64,000 nucleotides of DNA from an uncultured Clostridium sp. GTDB lineage: Bacteria > Bacillota > Clostridia > Clostridiales > Clostridiaceae. The translations under genes were made by a program, and so were the position numbers. Shown piece by piece: positions 26,716 through 36,451 of this stretch. The stretch is from positions 1-64,000 of the forward strand of contig CAIFEX010000002.1 in the NCBI GenBank assembly GCA_903789665.1, written 5' to 3'. The number at the start of each line of letters is the position of its first letter. The first letter of the stretch is position 1. A model generated the notes under the pieces. It was not told the DNA's origin. It made no database searches and saw nothing but the letters and a program-made list of their open reading frames with translations.

Positions 26716-27612
26716 ATGAAGAAAAAAGGTTTGAAAGGCCTTATGCTGATCATGTCTGTTGTTTTGGCAACAGGAGTTTTGGCAGGCTGCGGCGGAAGTA
26801 ACAGTGGCAGTACAGGAAGCAATGCAAATGATACTAAGAAAGAGGAAGTTTCAGGTTCGATAACACTTGCAGGTTCCACAGCTCTTCAGCCGCTGGCAGA
26901 ACAACTTGGAAAGACATTCACACAAAAAAATTCTAAAGCAACAGTTAATGTTCAGGGAGGCGGAAGCGGTACTGGATTGAATTTGGCTCTTCAGGGAACG
27001 GCGGATATAGGAAATTCTGATGTGACGGCGGAGTCAAAATTGGATGCAAGTAAGGCAAAGCAGCTGGTTGACCATAAAGTATGTGCCATAGGTTTTGCAG
27101 TGGTAGTAAATCCCAGCGTTAAAGTTGACAACCTGACTAAAGATCAGATACAGAAGATATTTACCGGAGAGATCACCAACTGGAAAGATGTAGGCGGAGA
27201 TGATATGAAGATAAACATAATAAACAGAACTAAATCATCAGGAACAAGAGCTACATTTAAAGATACTGTAATGGGCGGTAAAGATGAAAAAGAAGGTCTC
27301 GGCACAACCCAGGATTCAAACGGTAATGTTGAAAATGCTATCAAGACCACTCAGGGATCAATAAGTTATCTTGCACTTTCATATTTGACAGATTCAGTCA
27401 AGGCAAATGTAAAACCTCTGAAAATAGAAGGAGTGGAAGCTACTTCTGAAAATATAATTGCAAAGAAATATCCATTCTGGTCCTATGAACACATGTATAC
27501 AAAAGGAGAAGCAAAAGGTGTTGCAAAAGCCTTTATAGATTATACACTAAACAGTGAAAATAAAGATACGATAAAGAAACTTGGTTATATACCAATGGGT
27601 GATATGAAATAG
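26716..27612 (+). CDS. pstS: Phosphate ABC transporter, substrate-binding lipoprotein PstS
   Basis: High-affinity phosphate receptor anchored outside the membrane. The lipoprotein signal peptide ends in LAGC with Cys25 as the lipidation site, followed by a Ser/Gly/Asn-rich linker. The binding domain has the phosphate-contact motif TLAGSTALQPLAEQL, the GGGSGTGL loop and NRTKSSGTRATF. Length is 298 residues. ATG 26716 follows AAGGAGG. It is first in pstSCAB-phoU and lies behind the Pho-box-like array, so strong induction in phosphate starvation is expected. Confidence 0.96.
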   Translation: MKKKGLKGLMLIMSVVLATGVLAGCGGSNSGSTGSNANDTKKEEVSGSITLAGSTALQPLAEQLGKTFTQKNSKATVNVQGGGSGTGLNLALQGTADIGNSDVTAESKLDASKAKQLVDHKVCAIGFAVVVNPSVKVDNLTKDQIQKIFTGEITNWKDVGGDDMKINIINRTKSSGTRATFKDTVMGGKDEKEGLGTTQDSNGNVENAIKTTQGSISYLALSYLTDSVKANVKPLKIEGVEATSENIIAKKYPFWSYEHMYTKGEAKGVAKAFIDYTLNSENKDTIKKLGYIPMGDMK

Positions 27613-27628
27613 AAATTACTTTAAATTT

Positions 27629-27662
27629 TTTGCTGGTTGGCTTTAAGAGGTTGGCCAGCAAA
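27629..27662 (+). terminator. Hairpin between pstS and pstC (possible attenuator)
   Basis: TTTGCTGG (27629-27636) pairs with CCAGCAAA (27655-27662). The tail is only weakly T-rich. Such a hairpin could protect pstS mRNA or reduce read-through, keeping the receptor in excess over the permease. Confidence 0.45.
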
Positions 27663-27685
27663 TTTAATGTTGAGGTTGGATTAGT

Positions 27686-28579
27686 ATGGAAAAAAAATCA
27701 TTTATGAATAAGCTTAAAGATGAATATATTGGGAGAGGGTTTGCAACATTCTGCGGTATTATGATCATAATCCTCACCCTTAGCATAATAATTTTTATAT
27801 CTTCGAAGGGTTTGAATACATTTGTGAAGAGAGGATACCCTTTGATGCATTTTTTATTTACTTCAAACTGGTCTCCTGACGGTAATTCACCTGAACTCGG
27901 GGCCGCTATATTTTTTGTAGGTTCTACATTGGTTTCCATAGGAGCTGTCATAATAAGTGCACCTATAAGTATAGCACTTGCTGTGTTTATGAATTTTATT
28001 TCCCCTAAAATAGGCTCTAAAATATTACAGCCTTCTCTGGAATTATTCGTAGGTATACCATCGGTAGTATATGGCTGGGTTGGTTTTAGCGTACTTATTC
28101 CGTTTTTGAAGAGAAATTTTGGCGGCATAGGATTTAGCTTGCTCGCAGGCATATTGGTGCTGAGTGTTATGATACTGCCGACTATAGCAAGCATTTCAGC
28201 AGATGCACTGAGGACCACTCCAAAGGGCTATATGGAAGCTTCCTATGGATTGGGGGCAACTAGATGGCAGACTATATCCAGAGTGATAGTTCCCTCAGCT
28301 AAAAATGGGATACTCACAGGAGTTGTACTTGGACTTGCGAGAGCTTTTGGAGAGGCCCTTGCAGTACAGATGGTTATAGGAAATACAATAAAATTTCCTA
28401 AAAATCTTTTGAGCCCTACATCTACGCTTACCAGTATTTTAACTATGGATATGGGAAATACAGTATCTGGAACTGCATGGAATGATGCGCTCTGGTCTTT
28501 GGCACTGTTTCTCTTGATAGTTTCTTTTGTATTTATTTTGATAATAAGAGCAATAGGAAAGGGAAGTGAAATCAAATGA
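27686..28579 (+). CDS. pstC: Phosphate ABC transporter permease PstC
   Basis: One of two membrane subunits of the phosphate importer. The 297-residue product has about six transmembrane helices and the permease EAA-type loop MEASYGLGATRWQTISRVIVPSA, which contacts PstB. The periplasmic stretch between the first two helices contains FLFTSNWSPDGNSPELG, typical for PstC. ATG 27686. Its last four bases overlap the start of pstA (ATGA), indicating translational coupling. Confidence 0.95.
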   Translation: MEKKSFMNKLKDEYIGRGFATFCGIMIIILTLSIIIFISSKGLNTFVKRGYPLMHFLFTSNWSPDGNSPELGAAIFFVGSTLVSIGAVIISAPISIALAVFMNFISPKIGSKILQPSLELFVGIPSVVYGWVGFSVLIPFLKRNFGGIGFSLLAGILVLSVMILPTIASISADALRTTPKGYMEASYGLGATRWQTISRVIVPSAKNGILTGVVLGLARAFGEALAVQMVIGNTIKFPKNLLSPTSTLTSILTMDMGNTVSGTAWNDALWSLALFLLIVSFVFILIIRAIGKGSEIK

Positions 28580-29466
28580 TAGATGCCAAGACGAAGGATA
28601 AGATTTGGACGGGAATTTTTTATGCAGTTACGGCTTTTATAGTGATTTTTCTTGTTGCCCTGATAGGATATATATTGTTTAAAGGAATAGGCTTTTTTAA
28701 GCCGTCATTTTTGTTTGGAGATGCAAAATTCGGAGAGGCAGGAGGGGGCATCGGCCCTCAGCTTTTTAACTCCTTTTATCTGCTTGTAGTTTCACTTATT
28801 ATAAGTGTACCCTTTGGAATAGGTGCAGGCATATATTTATCTGAATATGCTAAAAAAGGTTTCTTTTTAAATGCCATAAGGCTGTGTATAGAGACCATGG
28901 CTTCTCTTCCATCCATTGTAGTTGGACTGTTTGGACTTCTTATATTTGTAAATGCAACTCACTGGGGGTTCACACTTTTATCCGGAGCACTTGCCATATC
29001 GGTTTTGAATTTGCCCGCTTTAACTAGAGTAAGTGAAAATGCCATAACTGCAGCTGCAGCTCCTGTGAAAGAAGCAAGTCTTGGGCTTGGTGCAACTAGA
29101 TGGCAGACTATATCCAGGGTTGTTCTTCCATCAGCTATACCCCAGATTTTAACAGGGGTTATACTTGCAGCAGGAAGAATATTTGGTGAGGCAGCGGCAC
29201 TTTTGTATACTGCCGGAATGACTGCACCTAAATTGAATTTCTCATTTTTCAGTTTGACAAACAGCGGCTCGGCATTCAGTGTGATGAGGCCGGCGGAGAG
29301 TTTGGCAGTTTATATATGGAAACTCAATTCGGAAGGTATGGTACCTGATGCAGCAGAAATAGCCAATAAGGCATCTGCAGTTCTGGTAATTATGGTATTG
29401 TTATTTAACTTTTTAGCAAGAATAATAGGTAAGAAGATATATGAATCCTATACGGGTAAGAAATAG
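28576..29466 (+). CDS. pstA: Phosphate ABC transporter permease PstA
   Basis: Second membrane subunit, 296 residues, about six transmembrane helices. The loop KEASLGLGATRWQTISRVVLPSA is nearly identical to that of PstC, showing shared ancestry. The AGRIFGEAAALLYTAG segment is typical for PstA. The start ATG 28576 overlaps the pstC stop by four bases, and pstB follows 12 bases after the stop. Confidence 0.95.
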   Translation: MIDAKTKDKIWTGIFYAVTAFIVIFLVALIGYILFKGIGFFKPSFLFGDAKFGEAGGGIGPQLFNSFYLLVVSLIISVPFGIGAGIYLSEYAKKGFFLNAIRLCIETMASLPSIVVGLFGLLIFVNATHWGFTLLSGALAISVLNLPALTRVSENAITAAAAPVKEASLGLGATRWQTISRVVLPSAIPQILTGVILAAGRIFGEAAALLYTAGMTAPKLNFSFFSLTNSGSAFSVMRPAESLAVYIWKLNSEGMVPDAAEIANKASAVLVIMVLLFNFLARIIGKKIYESYTGKK

Positions 29467-29478
29467 GGAGGGAAACTA

Positions 29479-30228
29479 ATGTATATAATACAGACCGCAA
29501 ATCTTGATTTATACTATGGAACTGTGCAGGCTCTTAAAAAAGTGAATTTGAAGGTGAAAAAAAATTCAGTTACAGCACTTATAGGTCCTTCTGGCTGTGG
29601 AAAGTCCACATTTTTAAGGACTTTAAACAGGATGAATGATCTTATAGATTCAGTTAAAATTGAAGGGGAAGTTTTATTTGAAGACAAGGACGTCTACAGT
29701 GATTATGATGTTATAGATTTGAGAAAGAGAATTGGAATGGTTTTTCAGGCACCCAATCCTTTCCCCATGTCCATATACAATAACGTAGCTTATGGACCCA
29801 GAATACATGGGGTAAAGAATAAGGGCAAACTGGATGAAATAGTTGAAAAAAGCTTGAAAGGCGCAGCTATATGGGATGAGGTAAAAGACAGACTTAACAG
29901 AAATGCACTGGGTCTCTCGGGAGGTCAGCAGCAGAGGCTCTGTATAGCCAGAACTCTTGCAGTTGAACCGGATGTACTTTTGATGGATGAACCCACTTCC
30001 GCCCTTGATCCGATATCAACTCTTAAAATAGAGGAACTTATGGACATATTAAAGAAAAAATATACTATAATAATAGTAACCCATAATATGCAGCAGGCCG
30101 GAAGAATCTCCGATTATACAGCTTTCTTTCTAAATGGCGAAGTTGTGGAAGACGGCAAAACCGAAAATATCTTCTATAAACCTAAGGACAAAAGAACGGA
30201 GGATTATATTACAGGAAGGTTTGGATAG
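29479..30228 (+). CDS. pstB: Phosphate ABC transporter ATP-binding protein PstB
   Basis: ATPase that powers PstCA, 249 residues. It has Walker A GPSGCGKS at 36-43, a Q loop in [21 protein letters not shown] (the FPMSIYNNV part is a PstB trait), signature [16 protein letters not shown], Walker [14 protein letters not shown] and the H-loop [13 protein letters not shown] 29479 follows GGGAGGG. Confidence 0.97.
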   Translation: MYIIQTANLDLYYGTVQALKKVNLKVKKNSVTALIGPSGCGKSTFLRTLNRMNDLIDSVKIEGEVLFEDKDVYSDYDVIDLRKRIGMVFQAPNPFPMSIYNNVAYGPRIHGVKNKGKLDEIVEKSLKGAAIWDEVKDRLNRNALGLSGGQQQRLCIARTLAVEPDVLLMDEPTSALDPISTLKIEELMDILKKKYTIIIVTHNMQQAGRISDYTAFFLNGEVVEDGKTENIFYKPKDKRTEDYITGRFG

Positions 30229-30277
30229 AATTATGGGACAATCTAATATGATTAAATAATTTAAGAGGTGATAGATT

Positions 30278-30934
30278 ATGACAAGGAGGGCATTTGACAG
30301 TGAATTAAAAGAGATTCACAATGATGTGCTCAGAATGGGCAGTATAGTTGAAAAGCAAATACATCAATGTGTAGATTCTCTGGTGAATCAGGATGTGGAG
30401 CTGGCGGAACAAACTATAGAAAATGATGACCTGGTAGACGACCTACAGAGGGAAATAGAGGATAAGTGCATAAAGATAACTGCAAAAGAACAGCCTCTTG
30501 CTATAGATTTAAGGACGATATTTACAAATTCCAAACTCGTAATGGATCTTGAAAGAATGGCAGATCATGCTGTGGATATTGCAAAAATAACTCTGAGGCT
30601 TAAGAATGAGAAATATATAAAAAGGCTTATAGATATACCTGAGATGTCGGATATAGTTAATGAAATGATAAAAGTATCCCTGGATTCATATGTGCAGAGG
30701 GATTTAGATAAAGCTTATCGGTGCTGTGAACTGGATGACAAAATAGATGCTTTGTTTAAAAGGGTTTTTACCGATATGATAAAGATTGCAGAAAAAGATG
30801 ACAGCAAGGTAAACCAGATGATACAGCTGGTGCTTGTGTGCAAGTATCTGGAGAGAATAGCAGATCGTGCTACGAATATATGTGAAGGTACCATATACCT
30901 TGTTACAGGAGAACAGAAGGATTTAAACGAGTAA
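30278..30934 (+). CDS. phoU: Phosphate signalling regulator PhoU
   Basis: PhoU links Pst transport to the PhoR kinase and restrains phosphate uptake. The 218-residue all-helical protein is built from two PhoU repeats. Each repeat ends with an acidic metal-binding type motif (KLVMDLERMADHAVDIA and VCKYLERIADRATNICEG). Length is typical. ATG 30278 follows AAGAGGTGA. It closes the pst transcript, with a terminator 27 bases after the stop. Confidence 0.96.
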   Translation: MTRRAFDSELKEIHNDVLRMGSIVEKQIHQCVDSLVNQDVELAEQTIENDDLVDDLQREIEDKCIKITAKEQPLAIDLRTIFTNSKLVMDLERMADHAVDIAKITLRLKNEKYIKRLIDIPEMSDIVNEMIKVSLDSYVQRDLDKAYRCCELDDKIDALFKRVFTDMIKIAEKDDSKVNQMIQLVLVCKYLERIADRATNICEGTIYLVTGEQKDLNE

Positions 30935-30960
30935 AAGTAAAATAAATATATAATTTTTTG

Positions 30961-30993
30961 AGTTTTGAGCAGTAATGTGCTTGAAACTTTTTT
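30961..30993 (+). terminator. Terminator after phoU
   Basis: AGTTTTGAGCA (30961-30971) and TGCTTGAAACT (30978-30988) form an 11-bp stem with two G-U pairs, followed by five T. Confidence 0.75.
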
Positions 30994-31015
30994 CATTTAA
31001 TTTTTATTAATTTTA

Positions 31016-31024
31016 TGTTATACT
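31016..31024 (+). promoter_or_regulatory. Promoter of the DUF47-pit pair
   Basis: TGtTATACT (31016-31024) is an extended -10. The -35 position (30996-31001, TTTAAT) is poor, in line with extended -10 use or with an activator. Confidence 0.5.
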
Positions 31025-31068
31025 TTATTAGGTCGAAATTAACATTCTCAATAAGTAGGAGGTATATG

Positions 31069-31692
31069 ATGTTTACTTTTACTCCCAAGGAAGATAAGTT
31101 TTATATATTTTTTACACAGACAGCTGATATTGCTTACAGGGCATCAAAGCTGTTGTGGAATTTCATGCATGATCTGAAAAATTCAGATGAAAATCTTAGA
31201 AAGATAAAGGAAGCGGAACATGAAGGAGATAAAAAACAACATGAAATATTGGAACAGCTAAATAAGACATTTATTACTCCTTTTGACAGAGAAGATATAT
31301 ATATCATAGCTAAGGATATGGATGATATTGTTGATTTAATAGAATCTACTGCCAGCAGGTTTGTTATGCTAAATGTAAATAAATGTACTGAAGAGGCTTT
31401 TCAGTTGGCTGATATGATAGTGGAGTCCTGTAAACAAATAATAGTGTTGATGGAAGAATTGAAAAATATGAAAACAAGTAAGAAACTTCCCCGTATTATA
31501 ATAGATGTAAATAGGATAGAAGAACAAGGAGATGTACTTTCAAGAAAGGCTATTGGAGATATATTCAGATCAAATATGAAAGTTATAGATGTCATAAAGT
31601 GGAGAGAAATATATCAATATCTTGAAGATACATTGGATGCCTGTGAGGACTTGGCAAATGTTGTTGAAGGAGTAGTAATGAAAAATGCCTAG
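31069..31692 (+). CDS. DUF47 family PhoU-like protein (Pit accessory)
   Basis: A 207-residue helical protein of the DUF47/YkaA family, distantly related to PhoU, with AEHEGDKKQHEILEQLNKTFITPFDREDI (shown in part: HEGDKKQHEI, FITPFDREDI) as its hallmark. Members are usually encoded next to low-affinity phosphate transporters and are thought to control them. The stop overlaps the start of the pit gene by 8 bases. The open frame extends upstream to 31015, but AGGAGG at 31057 fits ATG 31069 best (ATG 31066 is too close). The promoter also lies within the longer version. Confidence 0.9.
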   Translation: MFTFTPKEDKFYIFFTQTADIAYRASKLLWNFMHDLKNSDENLRKIKEAEHEGDKKQHEILEQLNKTFITPFDREDIYIIAKDMDDIVDLIESTASRFVMLNVNKCTEEAFQLADMIVESCKQIIVLMEELKNMKTSKKLPRIIIDVNRIEEQGDVLSRKAIGDIFRSNMKVIDVIKWREIYQYLEDTLDACEDLANVVEGVVMKNA

Positions 31693-32680
31693 TTCTCTAA
31701 TTTTAACTGTAACAATAGTTGTAGTTGCAATGATATTTGATACTATAAATGGCTTTCACGATAGTGCTAATGCCATAGCCTGCGTTGTGTCTACCAGAGT
31801 GATGACTATGAGAGAAGCTGTTGTAATGTCGGCTTCCTTAAATTTTGCAGGGGCTTTCATGAGTGTGAAAGTTGCCCAGACGGTGGGTAATGGCATAGTA
31901 AATCCGAATGATATTACACAAATTGTAATTATAGCTGCTTTGCTGGGAGCTATAATTTGGAATCTGATAACCTGGTATTTTGGCATACCGAGCAGTTCTT
32001 CTCATGCCCTCATAGGTGGGCTGGTGGGATCTGCTATTGTCTATAAAAGTTCATTTCTAATAGTCAATTGGTCAGGGCTTTTTTGGAAAGTTATACTCTG
32101 GCTAATATTGTCACCATTAATAGGATTTATAGCTGGGTTTGCATTTATGAGTTTCATGAATATGATACTTAGAAATACAAGACCGCATACAGTTACAAAA
32201 ATTTTTTCTAAGGCCCAGATATTTTCAGCCATGTTGATAGCTTTAAACCACGGCGGCAATGATGCACAGAAGACCATGGGAATAATAACAATGACGCTGG
32301 TGAGTGCAGGATTTCTTCATGAATTTTCAGTGCCCTTGTGGGTGAAAATATGCTGTGCATTGTCCATGGCATTGGGTACAAGTCTCGGAGGGAAAAAAAT
32401 AATAAAAACCATGGGAAGTAAAATGGCCAGAATGACTCCTGTAAATGGGTTCTCGGCGGAAATGGGGGCTTCGGCAGTTATATTTACAGCTACTATGTTT
32501 GATGCACCTGTCAGCACAACTCATATAATAACTACATCCATAATGGGAGTTGCATCTGCTAAAAGGTTTTCTGCAGTAAGGTGGGCCGTAGCCAAGGACA
32601 TAGTTGTAACCTGGATATTCACTATACCCAGTTGTGCCGTTATTTCAGGAATCCTTATGTTTCTATTGAGTTTAGTTTAA
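31685..32680 (+). CDS. pit: Inorganic phosphate transporter, PiT family
   Basis: Low-affinity phosphate symporter of 331 residues with about nine to ten membrane helices. Both PiT signature repeats are present: DTINGFHDSANAIA near the N-terminus and LNHGGNDAQKTMGI in the middle, plus the paired SSSHALIGGL and PVSTTHIITTSIMG segments. The ATG at 31685 lies inside the end of the DUF47 gene, so the two are probably translated together. The combination with pst gives this organism both high- and low-affinity uptake side by side. Confidence 0.95.
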   Translation: MPSSLILTVTIVVVAMIFDTINGFHDSANAIACVVSTRVMTMREAVVMSASLNFAGAFMSVKVAQTVGNGIVNPNDITQIVIIAALLGAIIWNLITWYFGIPSSSSHALIGGLVGSAIVYKSSFLIVNWSGLFWKVILWLILSPLIGFIAGFAFMSFMNMILRNTRPHTVTKIFSKAQIFSAMLIALNHGGNDAQKTMGIITMTLVSAGFLHEFSVPLWVKICCALSMALGTSLGGKKIIKTMGSKMARMTPVNGFSAEMGASAVIFTATMFDAPVSTTHIITTSIMGVASAKRFSAVRWAVAKDIVVTWIFTIPSCAVISGILMFLLSLV

Positions 32681-32699
32681 AAATAGGAGTTTTATACAT

Positions 32700-34034
32700 A
32701 TGGAAAATAAAATTAAATCTGTAAGACCCGGAAGTATCGCAGAGGAAATGGGAATAGAAAGGGGAGATTGTCTTTTATCTGTCAATAGCATTGAAGTTAA
32801 GGATATTATAGATTATAAGTATTTGATGAGTAATGAATATGTGGAAGTGGAGATAGAGAAAAAGGGCAGGGAAATATGGAAACTTGAAATAGAAAAGGAA
32901 TATGACGAGGATCTAGGAGTGGAGTTTGAAGAGGCTATTTTAGATAAGCCCAGGAATTGCCATAATAATTGTATTTTTTGTTTTATAGATCAACTTCCTC
33001 CGGGAATGAGAAAGACCCTCTATTTTAAGGACGATGATTCAAGACTGGCCTTTTTCCAGGGAAATTTTGTAACTCTTACCAATATGGCTGACGAAGATAT
33101 AGATAGGATAATCAAGTATAGAATTAGCCCTATAAATGTGTCAGTACATACTACCAACCCTGAGCTGAGGGTAAAAATGCTCAACAATAAGTTTGCGGGA
33201 AATATATATAGTCGGCTGAAGAAACTTACTGAAAATGGAATAAAGATAAATTGTCAGATAGTACTGTGTCCCGGTATAAACGACGGACTGGAGTTTAAAA
33301 AGACCGTAGAGGATTTGTATAAGTTGTATCCGGGAATTGAGAATGTGGCAGTAGTGCCGCTGGGAGTTACAAAATACAGGAAGGGACTTTTTAAACTGAA
33401 ACAATACGACAGTATTTCTGCAGGAAAGCAGCTGCAAATTGCGGAAAAACTTCAGCACAAATATCTATATGAAACAGGAGCCCCTTTTGTGAGGCTTTCC
33501 GACGAATTTTATCTTGTCTCAGGCAGCAAAATTCCAAATTCGAAATTTTATGAAGATTATAGTCAATTGGAAGACGGCGTGGGAGTAGTAAGGATTTTTA
33601 GGGATAATTTAGATAAAAATATCGATTATTTGAAAATGGATAGAAGAGGCTCTTTTACTTTTTTGACTGGGGATTTGGCTTACAGGGATGTAAAATTTGC
33701 TGCCGACAGAATATCAGAAAAAAATCCGGATATAGCAATTGAAGTAAAAAAGATAATAAATAATTTCTTTGGCAATACTATAACTGTAGCAGGACTTATT
33801 ACGGCAGCAGATATAATAGACCAGGTTAAAGATGACAGCTTAGGAAAATATGTAATCATACCTGAATGTATGCTTAGGAAAGGATATGAGATTTCCAGGT
33901 CGAAAAAGAGAGCGTTTTTGGATGATGTTACTTTAGAGGATTTGGAGAAGGCTTTAGGAAGAGAAGTACTCGTATGTGATTATACAGGAAATGATCTAAT
34001 AGATATTATAAATGAAAACAGTGAGGTGAAATGA
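32700..34034 (+). CDS. DUF512 / putative radical SAM protein with N-terminal PDZ-like domain
   Basis: This 444-residue protein has an N-terminal PDZ-like segment (VRPGSIAEEMGIERGDCLLS) followed by a radical-SAM-like cluster CHNNCIFCFID (Cx3Cx2C, expected to bind 4Fe-4S) and then the DUF512 domain with KYRKGLFKLKQYD. It is known as a conserved family in clostridia, usually next to der, as here (3 bases apart), but its substrate is unknown. The Der link hints at ribosome or RNA work, purely as inference. ATG 32700. Confidence 0.88.
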   Translation: MENKIKSVRPGSIAEEMGIERGDCLLSVNSIEVKDIIDYKYLMSNEYVEVEIEKKGREIWKLEIEKEYDEDLGVEFEEAILDKPRNCHNNCIFCFIDQLPPGMRKTLYFKDDDSRLAFFQGNFVTLTNMADEDIDRIIKYRISPINVSVHTTNPELRVKMLNNKFAGNIYSRLKKLTENGIKINCQIVLCPGINDGLEFKKTVEDLYKLYPGIENVAVVPLGVTKYRKGLFKLKQYDSISAGKQLQIAEKLQHKYLYETGAPFVRLSDEFYLVSGSKIPNSKFYEDYSQLEDGVGVVRIFRDNLDKNIDYLKMDRRGSFTFLTGDLAYRDVKFAADRISEKNPDIAIEVKKIINNFFGNTITVAGLITAADIIDQVKDDSLGKYVIIPECMLRKGYEISRSKKRAFLDDVTLEDLEKALGREVLVCDYTGNDLIDIINENSEVK

Positions 34035-34037
34035 CTG

Positions 34038-35354
34038 ATGGGAAAACCTATAGTAGCTATAGTTGGAAGGCCAAATGTTGGGAAATCCACTCTGTTTAAC
34101 AAACTAGCCGGGAGAAGAATATCCATAGTGGGGGATACTCCCGGAGTCACCCGGGATAGAGTATATGCAGAAGCAGAGTGGTTAAAATATGATTTTACTA
34201 TAATTGATACAGGAGGAATTGAACCAGAAGACGATGATATAATATCCCTTCAGATGAGAAGACAGGCGCAGATGGCAGTTGAAATTGCCGATGTTATAAT
34301 ACTCATAGTTGATGGGAAAGAAGGGCTTACCGCTTCAGACAAGGAGGTAGCCCAGATGATCAGAAAGAGCAAGAAACCAGTAGTACTTGTAGTCAATAAA
34401 ATAGACAGCGTGAAACAGGAAGCTTCTGCCTATGAATTTTACAATCTGGGTATAGGTGATCCTATAGCTATTTCAGCTTCCCAGGGATTGGGCCTTGGCG
34501 ATATGCTGGACAGGGTAGTTGAAAATTTTAAAAACGGCAGCGGAGAACATGAAGATGAAGATTATATAAAGATAGCTTTTATAGGTAAACCGAATGTTGG
34601 AAAATCATCCCTTGTAAATAAACTGCTCGGGGAAGAGAGAGTCATTGTAAGTGAAATTCCAGGAACTACAAGAGATGCTGTGGACAGTTATCTGGAAACG
34701 GAAGAGGGCAAATTTTTGCTTATAGATACTGCGGGTATAAGAAAAAAGAGCAAGGTTAAAAAAGAAGTTGAAAAGTACAGTGTTATAAGGACTTATGCTG
34801 CAGTGGAGAGGGCAGATGTATGCGTGCTCATGCTGGATGCCACCCAGGGTATAAGTGAACAGGATAAGAAAATAGTGGGGTATGCCCATGAACTGGGCAA
34901 GTCCATTCTGGTCATTGTAAATAAATGGGATCTTATAGATAAAGATACAAAAATTGTAAATACATTTAAGGACAATATAGAGAAAAATTTTTCATTTATG
35001 CCCTATGCACCTTACCTGTTCATCTCTGCAAAAACAGGACAGAGGGTACACAGAGTGCTTAAAACGGTGAAGTTGTGCTATGAAAATTATTGTAAAAAAA
35101 TAAAAACGGGTGTACTAAATGATATCATAAGCAGGGCAGTTATGATGAAAGAACCGCCTATTGTGGGAAACAAGAGATTGAAAATATATTATGTTACCCA
35201 GATAGGAAATAAACCTCCTACTTTTGTATTTTTTGTAAATGATCCCCATTGTATTCATTTTTCTTATGAAAGATATATAGAAAACCAATTGAGAGACAGC
35301 TTTGATTTTGCAGGCACTGGGATAAAACTTGAATTTAGAGAAAGGAAGGGTTAG
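34038..35354 (+). CDS. der: Ribosome assembly GTPase Der (EngA)
   Basis: Der is a double GTPase needed for 50S assembly. The 438-residue protein shows two G domains: [16 protein letters not shown] and NKID in the first, and [22 protein letters not shown] and NKWD in the second. A KH-like C-terminal domain contains [11 protein letters not shown] and the end of the protein. ATG 34038 follows GAGGTGAAATG. gpsA begins 2 bases after its stop. Confidence 0.97.
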   Translation: MGKPIVAIVGRPNVGKSTLFNKLAGRRISIVGDTPGVTRDRVYAEAEWLKYDFTIIDTGGIEPEDDDIISLQMRRQAQMAVEIADVIILIVDGKEGLTASDKEVAQMIRKSKKPVVLVVNKIDSVKQEASAYEFYNLGIGDPIAISASQGLGLGDMLDRVVENFKNGSGEHEDEDYIKIAFIGKPNVGKSSLVNKLLGEERVIVSEIPGTTRDAVDSYLETEEGKFLLIDTAGIRKKSKVKKEVEKYSVIRTYAAVERADVCVLMLDATQGISEQDKKIVGYAHELGKSILVIVNKWDLIDKDTKIVNTFKDNIEKNFSFMPYAPYLFISAKTGQRVHRVLKTVKLCYENYCKKIKTGVLNDIISRAVMMKEPPIVGNKRLKIYYVTQIGNKPPTFVFFVNDPHCIHFSYERYIENQLRDSFDFAGTGIKLEFRERKG

Positions 35355-35356
35355 AC

Positions 35357-36352
35357 ATGTGCTTGTCTGTATCTTTTTTAGGAGGCGGAAGTTTTGGAAC
35401 AGCTCTTTCTGTGATGCTTGCCAAGAAGGGAATTGAAGTGAACTTATGGGACAGGAAAGATTCCATAGTGCAGGATATAAATGTGAAAAGGGAAAATATT
35501 AAGTATCTTCCCGATGTGGTCATTCCCAATAATGTAAAGGCGTCTGTAGATGCCGGGAAGGTAATTGAAAGGGGAAGCGTTTTAGTTCTATCTGTACCCT
35601 CTCAGGCTGTAAGAGAAGTGTGCAGGAATTTTAGACAGTTTATAAAAAAAGATCAGATAATTGTAAATATAGCCAAGGGCATAGAAGAAAAAACGGGAAA
35701 GAGGCTTTCTGAAGTTATTGGAGAAGAACTGCCTGAAAACAAGGTAGTAGTACTTTCAGGACCAAGTCATGCGGAGGAAGTTGCCAGGGATATACCTACG
35801 ACTGTAGTTGTAGCCTCGAAAGACATGAAATGCAGCAGAAAAATTCAGGATCTGTTTACCACAAATAAATTTAGAGTATATACCAATGAAGATATAGTAG
35901 GAGTTGAAATTGGAGGTGCCGTTAAGAATATAATTGCACTGGCGGCTGGAATCTCAGATGGGATAGGTTATGGAGACAACTCGAAGGCAGCTCTTATGAC
36001 CCGAGGGATTGCGGAAATAGTGAGAATCGGCGAGAAGCTCGGAGGCAGGAAAGAGACATTTTCAGGACTTTCCGGGATAGGTGACCTCATAGTTACCTGT
36101 ACCAGCATGCACAGCAGGAATAGAAGAGCCGGCATACTCATAGGCCAGGGTAAATCGATGAAAGAGGCTGTCAGAGAAGTAAATATGGTGGTTGAAGGGA
36201 TATCAGCCTGCAGGGCTTTTTATAAGATGAAAAATAAATTGAATGTAGAAATGCCTATAACTGAAGCTCTTTACGGGATACTTTTCAAGGGGGAAAACCC
36301 CAGATATACTGTATATGAACTTATGACAAGGGATAAGAAAAATGAAATATAG
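35357..36352 (+). CDS. gpsA: Glycerol-3-phosphate dehydrogenase [NAD(P)+]
   Basis: GpsA reduces dihydroxyacetone phosphate to glycerol-3-phosphate for phospholipid synthesis. The 331-residue protein has the dinucleotide-binding FLGGGSFGTALSVML, VLSGPSHAEEVA, the catalytic-region EIGGAVKNIIALAAGISDG (with the conserved Lys) and GLSGIGDLIVTCTS. ATG 35357, with ribosome site AAGGAAGG inside the end of der. A tight der-gpsA-spoIVA order is common in clostridia. Confidence 0.96.
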   Translation: MCLSVSFLGGGSFGTALSVMLAKKGIEVNLWDRKDSIVQDINVKRENIKYLPDVVIPNNVKASVDAGKVIERGSVLVLSVPSQAVREVCRNFRQFIKKDQIIVNIAKGIEEKTGKRLSEVIGEELPENKVVVLSGPSHAEEVARDIPTTVVVASKDMKCSRKIQDLFTTNKFRVYTNEDIVGVEIGGAVKNIIALAAGISDGIGYGDNSKAALMTRGIAEIVRIGEKLGGRKETFSGLSGIGDLIVTCTSMHSRNRRAGILIGQGKSMKEAVREVNMVVEGISACRAFYKMKNKLNVEMPITEALYGILFKGENPRYTVYELMTRDKKNEI

Positions 36353-36451
36353 TTGAAATTAATTTTAGATGTAAGCAAAATAATATGTATAAAATATCTC
36401 CAATGAAAATATATATATACTGTTAATATTAGATTATTGGAGGGTATATTT

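Noticed and set aside
30996-31023. TTTAAT, TTAATT and TTATAC at 11-base steps before the DUF47-pit pair as a second Pho box.
   Set aside because: Matches to TTAACA are poor and the stretch is almost pure A+T. It is no better than chance.
36353-36451. SigE promoter for spoIVA.
   Set aside because: The region is A+T-rich and I could not find a -35/-10 pair with good spacing. Regulation by SigE is expected from the family but not shown here.
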